Assembly (NCBI GenBank): GCA_023423655.1
Contig: JAFAFE010000001.1
Span: forward strand, 342,272-406,271
DNA length: 64,000 nucleotides
Source of the DNA: Pseudomonadota bacterium
GTDB taxonomy: Bacteria; Pseudomonadota; Alphaproteobacteria; Sphingomonadales; Sphingomonadaceae
Direction of reading: 5' to 3'
Of the stretch, positions 32,423-42,500 are shown in pieces (positions within the stretch are counted from its first letter, which is position 1; every line of letters starts with the position of its first letter). A program made the translations under genes and the position numbers. Under the pieces are notes generated by a model. That model worked only from the letters and a program-made list of their open reading frames with translations, was not told the DNA's origin and ran no database searches.

Positions 32423-33121
32423 TTATACGGCGGATGCAACAGGGGTAGGGGCGGATGCGGGCGCAGCTTCACCACGCGCGAAAATATCCAGAATATAGGG
32501 AAGCGCCTCGGCCCAATGGTCGATGCGCGCATGGGCATGGCGGGCGGGCTTGACCCGCCGTGCCATTTGCGGCTCACCGACCATATGGAGCCGCCAACAT
32601 TCGGGCGCATGGTCGGCGGCCCCCTGGATATGCTGCGGCAGATCGTCGATGAACAGCGCAACGCTGGGGCGATATTCGGCAATCAGCGCGGCGAGCGGCG
32701 GGCCTTTGCTTCCGCTATTGGCAACAACGCGCAGCGACAGGCCATGCGCTTCCAACTGGCGGGTGCGCGGGGTTTCAAACGCTTTGCCGGTATTGGTGAG
32801 AACGACAATATCCGCCGTCTCCGCGATGCGGTTGAGCGCGTCGACTGCGCCTGCAAACGGGGTTTGCCGGTCCATCTCGCCTTCGAAAAATTCTTCGAAC
32901 AACGGCCAGATGCGCTCGCGGTCCACCCGGTCGCCAGTGTCGCGATGGGTCAGCATATCGGATAGCTCGTCGGCATCGAGGTCCAGATTGATCGCGTGCC
33001 GCTCGTCAAGCCATTGGCCGAACGGGACAATCATATGGAGGATAACCTCGTCGCAATCGGTGACGAGCAAGGGGCGCGGGGCCGAAGCTGCGGGAGAGGA
33101 AGGGGATGGAGCAGATGTCAT
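32423..33121 (-). CDS. HAD family hydrolase
   Basis: The 232-residue protein has a HAD phosphatase layout. DCDEVIL near residues 22-28 contains the nucleophile and acid (DxD), VVLTNTG is the second motif, a lysine follows in NSGSKGPP, and FIDDLPQH contains the acidic pair. The substrate is unknown. The start is taken as the ATG at 33121; an in-frame GTG at 33130 adds three residues. DUF3572 ends 9 bp upstream on the same strand. Confidence 0.85.
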   Translation of the reverse strand: MTSAPSPSSPAASAPRPLLVTDCDEVILHMIVPFGQWLDERHAINLDLDADELSDMLTHRDTGDRVDRERIWPLFEEFFEGEMDRQTPFAGAVDALNRIAETADIVVLTNTGKAFETPRTRQLEAHGLSLRVVANSGSKGPPLAALIAEYRPSVALFIDDLPQHIQGAADHAPECWRLHMVGEPQMARRVKPARHAHARIDHWAEALPYILDIFARGEAAPASAPTPVASAV

Positions 33122-33130
33122 AGCCCCCAC

Positions 33131-33421
33131 TTAGCCCCATTCCGGACGGCCCGACAACTGCTGTTGCGCTTCTGCCAAAAGTTCGGGGGATATGGCGAGC
33201 GCCTCTGCGCAGGCGACTAGGTCCGGCTCATGCGCGACCAGATAGTCGAGAATCGCCTCATGCGTCGCGCGCTCGCCCGCCCGTTGGCGAAGCATTCCTG
33301 CATCAAGGCCCGTCAGCGCGAGCAGCCGCGCGGCGCGGTCCTCGTCGCCCAAAATCCACACAAGGGCTTGCAGTGCCAGCGTTGCGGCGTCATCGGGGGT
33401 CATTGCGGCTTTGCGGATCAT
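33131..33421 (-). CDS. DUF3572 family protein
   Basis: This small acidic protein of 96 residues matches DUF3572 (PF12096): ALQALVWILGDEDRAARLLALTGLD split over residues 17-41, and EAILDYLVAHEPDLVACAEA. The family is found in alphaproteobacteria beside divK, as here; its function is unknown. It is the first gene of the DUF3572-HAD-RidA-GDPD-FemAB operon and is divergent from divK with 127 bp between the two starts. Confidence 0.88.
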   Translation of the reverse strand: MIRKAAMTPDDAATLALQALVWILGDEDRAARLLALTGLDAGMLRQRAGERATHEAILDYLVAHEPDLVACAEALAISPELLAEAQQQLSGRPEWG

Positions 33422-33548
33422 GCTTCCTCGATTAAGGATAGGCCATAAGGGGGGCCATAGGGTTAAGAACGGTTAACATTTGCCTTTGTTTCGCCTAGGA
33501 GGAGGGGTATCGAACCGCAAGGGCAAGCGCACGGGGACACACCGCATA

Positions 33549-33911
33549 ATGGCGAAAAAAATATTGGTGGTTGAAGATAATGAACTCAACTCCAAACTCT
33601 TTTGCGATCTGCTGCGCGCGCATGGATATGTGGCAGAGCCGGTGCGCGACGGCCGCGATGCGCTCGCCCGCGCGCGCGAAGTCATGCCCGACCTCATCAT
33701 CATGGACATCCAGCTTCCGCATGTGAGCGGGATGGAATTGATCCAGCAATTAAAATCCGAACCCGCGCTCCGGACCATCCCGATCATGGCCGTCACCGCT
33801 TATGCGGGCAAAGGCGATGAAGAACAAATCCGCGCGGCGGGCGCAGAAGCCTATGTCTCCAAACCCATTTCGGTCATCAAATTTGTGGAAACGGTCGGCG
33901 GGTTGGTGTGA
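33549..33911 (+). CDS. divK: Response regulator DivK-type single receiver domain
   Basis: The 120-residue protein is a lone receiver domain. KKILVVEDNELNSKLFCDLL has the acidic pair ED, DLIIMDIQLPHVSG has the phosphorylated aspartate near residue 53, AVTAYAGKGDE has the conserved threonine, and YVSKPIS the lysine. DivK is the essential cell-fate regulator in alphaproteobacteria, acting with PleC/DivJ-type kinases and CckA to control CtrA. The start is the ATG at 33549. The neighbouring DUF3572 gene supports the assignment. No pleD is downstream, unlike in Caulobacter. Confidence 0.93.
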   Translation: MAKKILVVEDNELNSKLFCDLLRAHGYVAEPVRDGRDALARAREVMPDLIIMDIQLPHVSGMELIQQLKSEPALRTIPIMAVTAYAGKGDEEQIRAAGAEAYVSKPISVIKFVETVGGLV

Positions 33912-33939
33912 GTCGGTCTGCCTGCGTTAACAGCCTTTT

Positions 33940-34362
33940 TTACCGCTTTTGCATGATATTCCAGCTTTCCCGGACGAGAGCTTCCAATATTGCCAAATCC
34001 ACATCTGCCAGCTTGTTGATATAAAGACAGCCCTTGCCCGTTTTATGCTTGCCCAATTGGGAAAGCAGCGGGTTATCCGCAAGGCTTTCCCCCTCGCCGC
34101 TACCCGTCAAATAGAGCACAATATTGCCTTTACGCGGCGCAAAACCGCCGCGCATTGCCGTGCCTGAATGGCCGCTGTCATAGACATAATCATAAGAGCC
34201 GAACCCGATCATCGACGGTCCCCACATGGTCGCGGGTGCGCCCGTCACCCGCTCGTAGAGCGTAAGCAATGTTTGCGCGTCTGTGCGTTTCGTAGCATCC
34301 GTTATCGCGGCGATATAATCGCGCGGGTCGATTTTGGTCGCTCTTGTCTTGGTTTCGGTCAT
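33940..34362 (-). CDS. DUF1801 domain protein
   Basis: The 140-residue protein has PRDYIAAITDATKRTDAQTLLTLY, split over residues 13-36, MWGPSMIGFGSYDYVY, GFAPRKGNIVLYLTG and LGKHKTGKGCLYINKLADVD, matching DUF1801 (PF08818, YdhG/YjhX-like fold). The function of the family is not established; a small-ligand binding role is possible. The start is the ATG at 34362 with GGGGAGAAG directly upstream. It is divergent from argG with 89 bp between the two starts. Confidence 0.88.
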   Translation of the reverse strand: MTETKTRATKIDPRDYIAAITDATKRTDAQTLLTLYERVTGAPATMWGPSMIGFGSYDYVYDSGHSGTAMRGGFAPRKGNIVLYLTGSGEGESLADNPLLSQLGKHKTGKGCLYINKLADVDLAILEALVRESWNIMQKR

Positions 34363-34451
34363 CTTCTCCCCTTCGCGGTTGCAACATCGGCCTAGTCGGC
34401 ATAGGGGCGACTCGAAAAATTTTTTCCCCTGTTTCTCCAAGGAAAGTGCAG

Positions 34452-35669
34452 ATGGCAGACGAGATCAAGCGTATTGTTTTGGCTTATTCGGGCGGGCTCG
34501 ACACGAGCGTCATCCTGAAATGGCTGCAAAATACCTATAATTGCGAAGTCGTGACCTTCACCGCCGACTTGGGCCAAGGTGAGGAATTGGAGCCTGCGCG
34601 CGCCAAGGCCGAACTGATGGGCGTGAAGCCCGAACATATTTATATCGACGATTTGCGCGAAGAATTTGTCCGCGATTTTGTCTTCCCGATGATGCGCGCC
34701 AATGCCCGTTATGAAGGCGATTATCTGCTCGGCACCTCGATTGCGCGCCCGCTTATTTCCAAGCGTTTGGTCGAAATCGCCAAGGAAACCGGCGCGGATG
34801 CGGTGGCGCATGGCGCGACCGGCAAGGGCAATGACCAGGTGCGTTTCGAACTGTCGGCCTATGCGCTCAATCCCGACATCAAGGTGATCGCGCCTTGGCG
34901 GGATTGGGATTTGACCAGCCGCACCGCCCTCCTCGATTATGCCGAAAAGAACCAGATTCCGGTGCCCAAGGACAAGCGCGGGGAATCGCCTTTTTCGACC
35001 GACGCGAACATGCTGCACACCTCGTCGGAAGGCAAAGTGCTAGAAGATCCGTGGGAGGAAACCCCGGACTATGTCTATTCGCGCACGGTCAATCCCGAAG
35101 ACGCGCCCGATACGCCCGAATATATCACCATCGATTTTGAAAAGGGCGATGGCACGGCTTTGAATGGCGAAAAAATGTCGCCTGCTACCTTACTCGAAGC
35201 CTTGAACGAGTTGGGCCGCAAACATGGCATTGGCCGCCTTGATCTGGTTGAAAACCGATTTGTCGGCATGAAGTCGCGCGGCATGTATGAAACGCCGGGC
35301 GGTGAAATTTATGCGCGCGCGCATCGCGGTATCGAACAGATTACCTTGGATCGCGGCGCGGCCCATCTCAAGGATGAGCTGATGCCCAAATATGCCGAAC
35401 TCATCTATAACGGCTTCTGGTATTCACCCGAACGCGAAATGTTGCAGGCCGCCATCGACGTGAGTCAGGAAAAGGTCAGCGGCACCGTGCGGTTGAAGCT
35501 CTACAAGGGAAATGCCTCGGTGGTCGGTCGCAAATCGCCCAACAGCCTCTATTCCGAACGCCATGTGACGTTTGAAGATGATGCCGGCGCCTATGACCAA
35601 AAGGATGCGGCGGGCTTTATCAAGCTTAATGCGCTGCGGTTGAAATTGCTGGCCAAGCGGGACCGGTAA
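34452..35669 (+). CDS. argG: Argininosuccinate synthase
   Basis: The 405-residue enzyme condenses citrulline and aspartate with ATP to argininosuccinate in arginine biosynthesis. AYSGGLDTS at 11-19 is the PP-loop ATP site, TADLGQG follows, and AHGATGKGNDQVRFE around 115-129 and SPFSTDANMLHTSSEG are family signatures. The start is the ATG at 34452; the frame's upstream portion is rejected because of the divergent gene. The length matches the family (about 400). The next gene (Abi_C-type) starts 11 bp after its stop, so it would be co-transcribed. Confidence 0.97.
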   Translation: MADEIKRIVLAYSGGLDTSVILKWLQNTYNCEVVTFTADLGQGEELEPARAKAELMGVKPEHIYIDDLREEFVRDFVFPMMRANARYEGDYLLGTSIARPLISKRLVEIAKETGADAVAHGATGKGNDQVRFELSAYALNPDIKVIAPWRDWDLTSRTALLDYAEKNQIPVPKDKRGESPFSTDANMLHTSSEGKVLEDPWEETPDYVYSRTVNPEDAPDTPEYITIDFEKGDGTALNGEKMSPATLLEALNELGRKHGIGRLDLVENRFVGMKSRGMYETPGGEIYARAHRGIEQITLDRGAAHLKDELMPKYAELIYNGFWYSPEREMLQAAIDVSQEKVSGTVRLKLYKGNASVVGRKSPNSLYSERHVTFEDDAGAYDQKDAAGFIKLNALRLKLLAKRDR

Positions 35670-35680
35670 GCCAACACTTC

Positions 35681-36550
35681 ATGCCTATCTCCTACACAAC
35701 CATTTCCGCATTATCGCAAGCGATCACGGGGGGGTCAGGTAATGGATCAGGCGCGGGTGTTGGGACTTACAGATCGGCTTGGCATCTTGAGCGATTCTTT
35801 ACAGAGGAAGGGCTGTCTTTCTCCTTAAATAGCCGCGCAAGAGTTCCGGCCGTAACGGAGTTTCTTCACGATCTCGCTTCGACACCCGATGGCATCGAAG
35901 TTTTCAAACGATTGATCGTGAAATCATGCGATCCGCGAAACTTTATTGGCGACAATGAGGGGCTGCAAAAACTAGTTGAATATTTGAACAATCATCTGGC
36001 GTTTGATGATTTGATGGTTGCGCGCGAAGGTAGAAATATACAGGTACTATCCATCAGTTCACTGTCAGACGTGGCAGGTGAGCTTTCTAACCGGCAACTG
36101 CCATTAAGTTTCTCGGCTGTAAAAGAAGAAGTCGCGCGTGGATTGGCAACCGCTGAAACGGACCCACCCGCTGCCATCACCGCGGCGTGTGTACTTATCG
36201 AAAGTGTTTGCCGGTCAATACTCTTCGAGCTTCAAATTGACCCTCCAAGTAAACGAGATATCGAAGGCCTGCTCCGAGCTGTGCAGGTCCCACTTAAATT
36301 GTCGCCGAGCCGCACAGACCTTCCCGATCTGATTGCCAACGATATTCGGCAAGTTCTGGGGGGGCTTACCAGTGTCGCAAAAGGCGTTGGCGCTTTACGT
36401 TCGCACGGCGGCACCGCTCACGCGCGCGCGGTTGGCCAACCTCCGGTTGATGCACGAATTGCACGATTTGCGATTAACTCAGCTAGCACCATAGCAATAT
36501 TTTTAGTGGAAACTTGGCTTAAAAATAATGAGCTGAGAAATATTGGATGA
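35681..36550 (+). CDS. Abortive-infection family protein (Abi_C domain)
   Basis: The 289-residue protein has a C-terminal half fitting the Abi_C domain (PF14355): AITAACVLIESVCRSILFEL near 164-183, a DIRQVLGGLTSVAKGVGALR segment with a basic end, SHGGTAHARA, and AINFASTIAIFLVETW-like final helix (read here as INSASTIAIFLVETW). The N-terminal half has no domain I can name. Proteins of this type are candidates for phage-defence effectors, but activity is unproven. The base composition is visibly lower in GC than that of argG and the threonine aldolase gene, and it fits between them with gaps of 11 and 6 bp, which suggests a transferred gene. No Shine-Dalgarno is evident. Confidence 0.72.
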   Translation: MPISYTTISALSQAITGGSGNGSGAGVGTYRSAWHLERFFTEEGLSFSLNSRARVPAVTEFLHDLASTPDGIEVFKRLIVKSCDPRNFIGDNEGLQKLVEYLNNHLAFDDLMVAREGRNIQVLSISSLSDVAGELSNRQLPLSFSAVKEEVARGLATAETDPPAAITAACVLIESVCRSILFELQIDPPSKRDIEGLLRAVQVPLKLSPSRTDLPDLIANDIRQVLGGLTSVAKGVGALRSHGGTAHARAVGQPPVDARIARFAINSASTIAIFLVETWLKNNELRNIG

Positions 36551-36556
36551 CTTTCC

Positions 36557-37564
36557 ATGCGTTTCTTTTCCGACAATGCCGCGCCCGTCCATCCCAAGGT
36601 AATGGAGGCGATTATCGCCGCCAATCATCAGGACACGGCCTATGATGGTGATGCGCTGTCGCAGAAACTGGATGCGGCTTTTTCGGACCTGTTTGAAACG
36701 CGGGTGACGGCCCTGTGGGTTGCGAGCGGGACGGCAGCGAACTGTATCGCGCTCGCCCAATTTGCGCAGCCGCATCAGGCAATCTTGTGCCATGAAGAAG
36801 CGCATATCGAGGTCGATGAGTGCGGCGCGCCCGCGCTATTTTCGGGCGGGGCCAAGCTGATGCTGCTCCCCGGCGAAGGCGCGAAAATCGAGGCGGGCGC
36901 GTTGGAAGCGCGGCTTGCGGGCATCCGCAACGATGTGCATCAGGTCCAGCCCGCCGCTATCTCGATCACCAATGCAAGCGAATATGGGCTGGTGTGGCGC
37001 GCGGACGAGGTTGCCGCCATCGGTGACATCGCCCGCGCCCACGGCCTTAAACTCCATATGGACGGCGCGCGCTTTGCCAATGCCGTGGCGAGCCCCGCAA
37101 GCGGCGGCGCATCGCCCGCCGACCTTACATGGCGCGCGGGCGTTGATGCGCTGTCGTTCGGCTGCATCAAAAATGGCGGCATGAACGCCGAAGCCATCCT
37201 CTTCTTCGGCGAGGATGCAGGCTTTGCGCCCGAACTGCGCAAACGGTCGGGCCATTTACAATCCAAAGGGCGGTTTTTGGCGGCCCAATTGCTCGCGATG
37301 ATCGAGGGCGACCTGTGGCGCGACAATGCCCGCACCGCCAATGCAAGCGCGGCGCTCATTGCAACCGCAGCGGGCGACCGCTTGCTCTATCCGGTCGAGG
37401 CCAATGAAATTTTCCTCCGCCTCACCGCCGAAGAAGCCGCCCGTTTACGCGCCCAAGGCTTTGACTTTTACGATTGGGGCGACGGCGCGGCGCGGCTGGT
37501 CACAAGCTGGGACCAAGGCGCAGACGCGGTGCGTCCGCTCGTCGAAGCGATTGCCGCGCTTTAG
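36557..37564 (+). CDS. Low-specificity L-threonine aldolase-like PLP enzyme
   Basis: The 335-residue protein has the aldolase family features: FFSDNAAPVHP at the N-terminus, VASGTAANCIALAQ, HMDGARFANA with the aspartate that contacts the PLP nitrogen, and SFGCIKNGGMNAEA with the PLP-binding lysine near residue 209. Threonine aldolase cleaves threonine (and allo-threonine) to glycine and acetaldehyde. The start is the ATG at 36557, 6 bp after the Abi_C-type stop. The length fits the family (about 335-350). Confidence 0.9.
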   Translation: MRFFSDNAAPVHPKVMEAIIAANHQDTAYDGDALSQKLDAAFSDLFETRVTALWVASGTAANCIALAQFAQPHQAILCHEEAHIEVDECGAPALFSGGAKLMLLPGEGAKIEAGALEARLAGIRNDVHQVQPAAISITNASEYGLVWRADEVAAIGDIARAHGLKLHMDGARFANAVASPASGGASPADLTWRAGVDALSFGCIKNGGMNAEAILFFGEDAGFAPELRKRSGHLQSKGRFLAAQLLAMIEGDLWRDNARTANASAALIATAAGDRLLYPVEANEIFLRLTAEEAARLRAQGFDFYDWGDGAARLVTSWDQGADAVRPLVEAIAAL

Positions 37565-37580
37565 CGTCAAGGCCTAGGCG

Positions 37581-38135
37581 TCAATCGCGCCGGTAAAGCA
37601 CCAGATGCGCGCCCTCTTGCGCATCATCCTCGCCCTCTTCATCCGGAAAAATTTCCCGCAGGATTTTGAAGCCCAATTTACGCGCGACCTTATCCGATGC
37701 GATATTTCCGAATTCGATCATGCAGCCCAAGGACTGCTTGCCGATGGTGCGTTCGAACCAGTCAATCGTGCCTTCCATCGCTTCGGTCGCATAGCCTTTG
37801 CCCCAATGGTCCTGGGCGATAATCCAGCCGGCTTCGGGGAGGAAATCAAAGTCCGCGCCATGCCCGCGCGCGGTGCGGAAAATGCCGCAGGTGCCGACAA
37901 AAGCGCCCGTCTCCTTTTCTTCGACCATCGCAATGCCATAGCCGAACAACATCCAACTCCCCGCATTGCGCAGCAAACGGTTGAAACTGTCGGTCATGCT
38001 GGGTTCGGCAAGCGCAAGATAGGTGCGCATCGCGGGCGGTTCGGTCAGCGCATGGATGAGGACTTCATCCCCCGCCATCGGGCGGCGCATCCGCAACCGG
38101 TCGGTTTCAAATTCATAAGCCGGGGCATCGCGCAT
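37581..38135 (-). CDS. GNAT family N-acetyltransferase (RimJ/RimL-like)
   Basis: The 184-residue protein matches the Acetyltransf_3 subgroup: ETDRLRMRRPMAGDE at the N-terminus, GWIIAQDHWGKGYATEAMEG as the acetyl-CoA loop region, and GCMIEFGNIASDKVARKLGFK with the late asparagine and the KLGF element. Substrates of this subgroup include ribosomal protein N-termini and small molecules; this one is unknown. It is convergent with the threonine aldolase gene (16 bp apart) and follows the DUF445 gene. Confidence 0.88.
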   Translation of the reverse strand: MRDAPAYEFETDRLRMRRPMAGDEVLIHALTEPPAMRTYLALAEPSMTDSFNRLLRNAGSWMLFGYGIAMVEEKETGAFVGTCGIFRTARGHGADFDFLPEAGWIIAQDHWGKGYATEAMEGTIDWFERTIGKQSLGCMIEFGNIASDKVARKLGFKILREIFPDEEGEDDAQEGAHLVLYRRD

Positions 38136-38164
38136 GGGAAAGCCTTATAAAATCGGGGAAAGCC

Positions 38165-39457
38165 TTATAAAAGATATTCGGCGGCATGGATCAACACGCC
38201 CACCAATCCGCCGACCAAGGTGCCGTTGATGCGGATAAACTGCAAGTCCGGTCCGACCGTGGTTTCCAGCCGGTTGACGATGGTGCCGGTGTCCCAACTG
38301 CGCACCGTATCCGACACAAGCCGCACAATATTGCCGCCATAGGCCGCCGCCCCGCCAACCACCGCACGACGCGCAAAGCGGTTGATTGTGCGTTTCAGCA
38401 CCTCGTCCTGTTGCAAGGTTGCGCCCATTTGCTGGAGCGCTTCGCCCAGCTTTCCGGCCAGCACCGTATCGGGGTCGCGCGCGGCTTTAAGGAGCGCGGT
38501 GCGGCCTTGCTCCCACAGCCCGTCAATCCAGCCGGTGACTGCCGGATTTTCCAGCAATTCGTCGCGGAAATCGCTGACCTTCTTTTGCATCTTCTTGCTA
38601 TGCTGCAAATCCTTGGCGAGTTTTTGCAGCGCCTCTTCGGCTTTCAAGCGGAAGGGGTGGTCGGGGTCTTCGGTCATTTCGGTGAACAGCTTGTGGAGGC
38701 CGTTTACAATCGAATTGGCGATTTTTTCGTCAATCCCGACAAAACGCATCAGCGCATTGGTGCGCTCATGCACCATGTCGCGCAATATATGTTCATTTTC
38801 ATCGAGCGCCTTGGCGAGCCAGCCGACCATCGAATCAATCACCGGCTGATGCTTATTCTCCTTCATCCCCGCCGCAAGGGCTTGACCGAGGAGCGGTGCA
38901 ATATCGAGCCGCCGGATCTGGTCGGCAATCGCGGTTTTGACCATACCGCCCAGCCGCTCTTCATCGAGCGCGCCCATCATATCGGCCAAAAGGCGCGATG
39001 CGCCCACCCGCATCCGCCCTTCGCCGCCCGAAGGCGAGGCCAGGAACTTGCCCGCAGCCCCCGCAATATCGACGCTCTGCATCCGCCGCGCGATGACATT
39101 GGGGGTGAGGAAATTATCCTTGAGGAACAAGGCGAGCGTATCGCCGATACGGTCCTTGTTGCGCGGAATGATCGCGGTGTGCGGGATGGGGAGGCCAAGC
39201 GGATGGCGGAACAGGGCCGTCACCGCGAACCAGTCGGCAAGCCCGCCGACCATCGCCGCTTCGGCAAAAGCGCGGACAAAGCCGATGGCGGGATGGACGT
39301 GCCGGAAATAGGTGGTCGCGATGAAAACCAGCGCCATCACCACCAGCAAACCGGTCGCAACCCAGCGCACATTAAGCCCGCCCGTCGGAACCTCGACCGA
39401 TAATTTCGGCATATTAAGCGCCATCGGCGCGCGGGGGACTGGCCTTTTCACACTCAC
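38165..39457 (-). CDS. DUF445 family membrane protein
   Basis: The 430-residue protein matches DUF445 (PF04286, YjiN-like). Near residues 30-47 there is one membrane helix (WVATGLLVVMALVFIAT), followed by the signature AFAEAAMVGGLADWFAVTALFRHPLG and PIPHTAIIPRNKDRIG, then a long helical region, and a short hydrophobic C-terminal segment (LVGGLVGVLIHAAEYLL). Function unknown. The start is uncertain: the GTG at 39457 is given, but the ATG at 39424 (MALNMPK) is also possible, and neither has a clear ribosome-binding site. Confidence 0.85.
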   Translation of the reverse strand: MSVKRPVPRAPMALNMPKLSVEVPTGGLNVRWVATGLLVVMALVFIATTYFRHVHPAIGFVRAFAEAAMVGGLADWFAVTALFRHPLGLPIPHTAIIPRNKDRIGDTLALFLKDNFLTPNVIARRMQSVDIAGAAGKFLASPSGGEGRMRVGASRLLADMMGALDEERLGGMVKTAIADQIRRLDIAPLLGQALAAGMKENKHQPVIDSMVGWLAKALDENEHILRDMVHERTNALMRFVGIDEKIANSIVNGLHKLFTEMTEDPDHPFRLKAEEALQKLAKDLQHSKKMQKKVSDFRDELLENPAVTGWIDGLWEQGRTALLKAARDPDTVLAGKLGEALQQMGATLQQDEVLKRTINRFARRAVVGGAAAYGGNIVRLVSDTVRSWDTGTIVNRLETTVGPDLQFIRINGTLVGGLVGVLIHAAEYLL

Positions 39458-39537
39458 CTAAATGATTGAAGCGCGAAAGCGTTGCAAGGCCAAAGGGGCA
39501 AAGGCGCGCGTTGCCTCCTCCTCCCCAGCGGTCAAAC

Positions 39538-42500
39538 TCACTCGGCCGGCTGCGGTTCGGGATGCGGCGGAAGCCCGCCATGCATCCGCGATTCGCGATA
39601 CTGCTCTTCATCGGGCCCGCTGGTGATGATCTTGCCTTTGAACAGCTTCGACAAACGCTTTTCCATGCCATCGGCAAGGCTGAACGCGGCGGGAACGATA
39701 AGCAGGGTGAGCACGGTGGAAACGATCAGCCCGCCGATCACGGTTGTCCCCATCGGCGCGCGCCACGCTCCGTCGCCCGACAGCGACAAAGCGGTCGGCA
39801 CCATGCCCGCCGCCATCGCCACGGTGGTCATCACAATCGGCTGCGCGCGCTTGTGGCCCGCGTCGATAATCGCTTCTTTTTTGGGCACGCCTGCGGCCAT
39901 TTCCTCGATGGCAAAGTCGATGAGAAGGATCGAGTTTTTGCCGACGATGCCGATCAGCATGAGGATGCCGATATAAACAGGGAGCGACATCGGCTGGCCA
40001 ACTATGGCGAGCGCGATGAGGCCGCCGAGCGGTGCGAGCAAGAGCGAGGTCATATTGACCAAAGGCGCAACGAAGCGGTGATAGAGCAAGACCAGCACCG
40101 CAAAGACGAGGAACAGGCCGGTGACAATCGCAATCGCAAAGTCGGTCATAAACTCGGCCTGCCACGCATCTTCGCCCGCAGGCGCGTTGGATACGCCGGT
40201 CGGGAGATTTTTCATGGTCGGCAGGACGTTGATCTTGTCCATCGCCTGGCTCTTGACGACACCTTGCGCAAGGTCGGCCCCGATGAACACGCGGCGCGAC
40301 TGGTTATAGCGTTGGATCGTGGTCGGTCCCGCCCCGAATTTGATCGTCGCAACACGGGACAGCGGCACGGACCCGCCATTGGCGGTCGGGACCGGCAGAT
40401 TTTCGATCACCGCCATATTCTCGCGCGACTGTTCCGGAAGCATCACGCGGATCGGAATCTGGCGATCCGAAAGCGAGAATTTCGCCGCATTCTGGTCGAT
40501 TTCACCCTGTGTCGCGATGCGGATGGTTTGGCTCAGTGCCGCGGTTGTGACCCCGAGCGAGGCCGCAATTTCGGTGCGCGGTTCGATAATAAGTTCCGGA
40601 CGGCGCATATCGGCGACGATGCGTGGCGCGACAATCTCCTTGATGCCGCGCATTTCGCTCAACACCTGATTGGCGGTTTTGACGAGCAGGTCTGGGTCGG
40701 AGCCGGACAACATGATCGAAATCGGACGGCCGCTGCCGGTATCGCTGCGACCAAAATCGACGCGCGCATCGGGAATGTCCTGAAGCAGCGGCGTCATTTT
40801 GCGGGTAAATTCATCGGAGGTGAGGTCGCGCTCTTCCTTGAGGTTGGCGCGGACAAAGCCATTGCCTTCGCGCGCGACCACCATGACCTGACTGACTTCG
40901 GGTTGTTTGAGCAGCAGTTTTTCGACCTGCATCCCGACGGCACGGGTTTGCTGCAAGGTCGTTCCCGGCACCATTTCGATGCGCGCCTGAACCGTGTCTT
41001 CGTTGGTCTTGGGCTCAAATTCCTGCGGGATGACCGCAAGGAGGCCAATGGTCATCAAAAAGGCAAGGACGCCAAAACCGAGCATCCATACGCGGTGATC
41101 GCGGATGCGCGCATAAAAGCGGCGGGCAAGATTGCCGGTCCAGCCGAGGAAACCCTCGTCACGGCGGCGACCGATAATCGCGCCGACAATCAACAGCAGG
41201 ATCATGCCGACAAGGAAACCCACGGGATAGCCGAGCAGAAGCCCTGCAAAAACCTGACCCGCGCCTATACCGGCTTCGGCGGCGTCCGCACTGGCTCCAT
41301 CAGCGGCAGGCGCAGCGGGCTTAAAGATGATCGCCAGCATAGCGAGAAGGCCGAGGCCGAGCGGCACCGCATAATAGCTCAACCGGCTGCGCACCTTGGT
41401 AATGCCCGCGCGGATGCGCTGCGCGCTGCTGTCGTCCATGCTCCAGCGCAAAATCTTCATATAACCGTCCATCAGACGGCCTTCGCCATGACTTGCTTCG
41501 CCATGCGCTTTCAGGAAATAGGCGGCGATCATCGGTGTAATCATGCGCGCGACGGCAAGGCTGACCAGCACCGCGATCACGACCGTGAAGCCGAAATTTT
41601 TGAAAAATTGCCCGGCAATGCCCGGCATCATGCCGACGGGGAAGAAGACCGCGACAATCGAGAAAGTGGTCGCCACCACCGCGAGGCCAATCTCGTCGGC
41701 CGCGTCAATCGAGGCCTGATAGGCGGATTTGCCCATGCGCATATGGCGCACGATATTTTCAATCTCCACAATCGCGTCATCGACCAGCACGCCCGCAACC
41801 AGACTGAGCGCAAGCAGCACAAGGCTATTGAGGTTGAAGCCCATCATCGAAATGAACCAGAAGGTCGGGATGGCCGACAAGGGAATGGCGAGCGCCGAAA
41901 TAAACGTCGCGCGCCAATCGCGCAGGAACAGGAAAACGATAATAACGGCCAGCACCGCGCCTTCGATCATCGCTGCCATCGAGCTGTGATACTGGTCCTT
42001 GGTATATTGCACCTGATTGGACAGCAAAGTGAATTTGACGCCGGGATTTTCGTCCTCAAGCTTCTTCAACACCTTCATCGCTTCGTCGAACACACCGACT
42101 TCGGACGCCGTCTTGGTGCGCGAAATAGCGAAGTTTACCGATTCCTTGCCGTTGATTGCGGCGATGCTGGTGCGTTCGCTATTGCCGTCGCGCACGGTGG
42201 CGACATCGCCCAAGCGCACAATTTTGGTGCCGACCGGGATCTGCAATTGCGCCAGTTCGCGCGCATCGGCGACGTTACCGAGGACGCGGACCGATTGGCG
42301 CGCGCCTGCAATTTCCGCAACGCCGCCGCCGGTGTTGATATTGGCTTGCCGCAGCACATTGTTGATCTGCGCGGCCGTTACGCCGAGCGACTGCATCCGC
42401 GCGGGGTCAAGGATGACCTTGATTTCGCGGTCCACACCGCCCCAGCGTTCGACCTTGGCCATGCCTTCGACCGCGAGCAGGCGCTTGGCCACCGCATCAT

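Noticed and set aside
33463..33476. TTAA-N6-TTAA between DUF3572 and divK as a CtrA site
   Set aside because: The spacing is 6, not the 7 required by the CtrA consensus, so it is not claimed.
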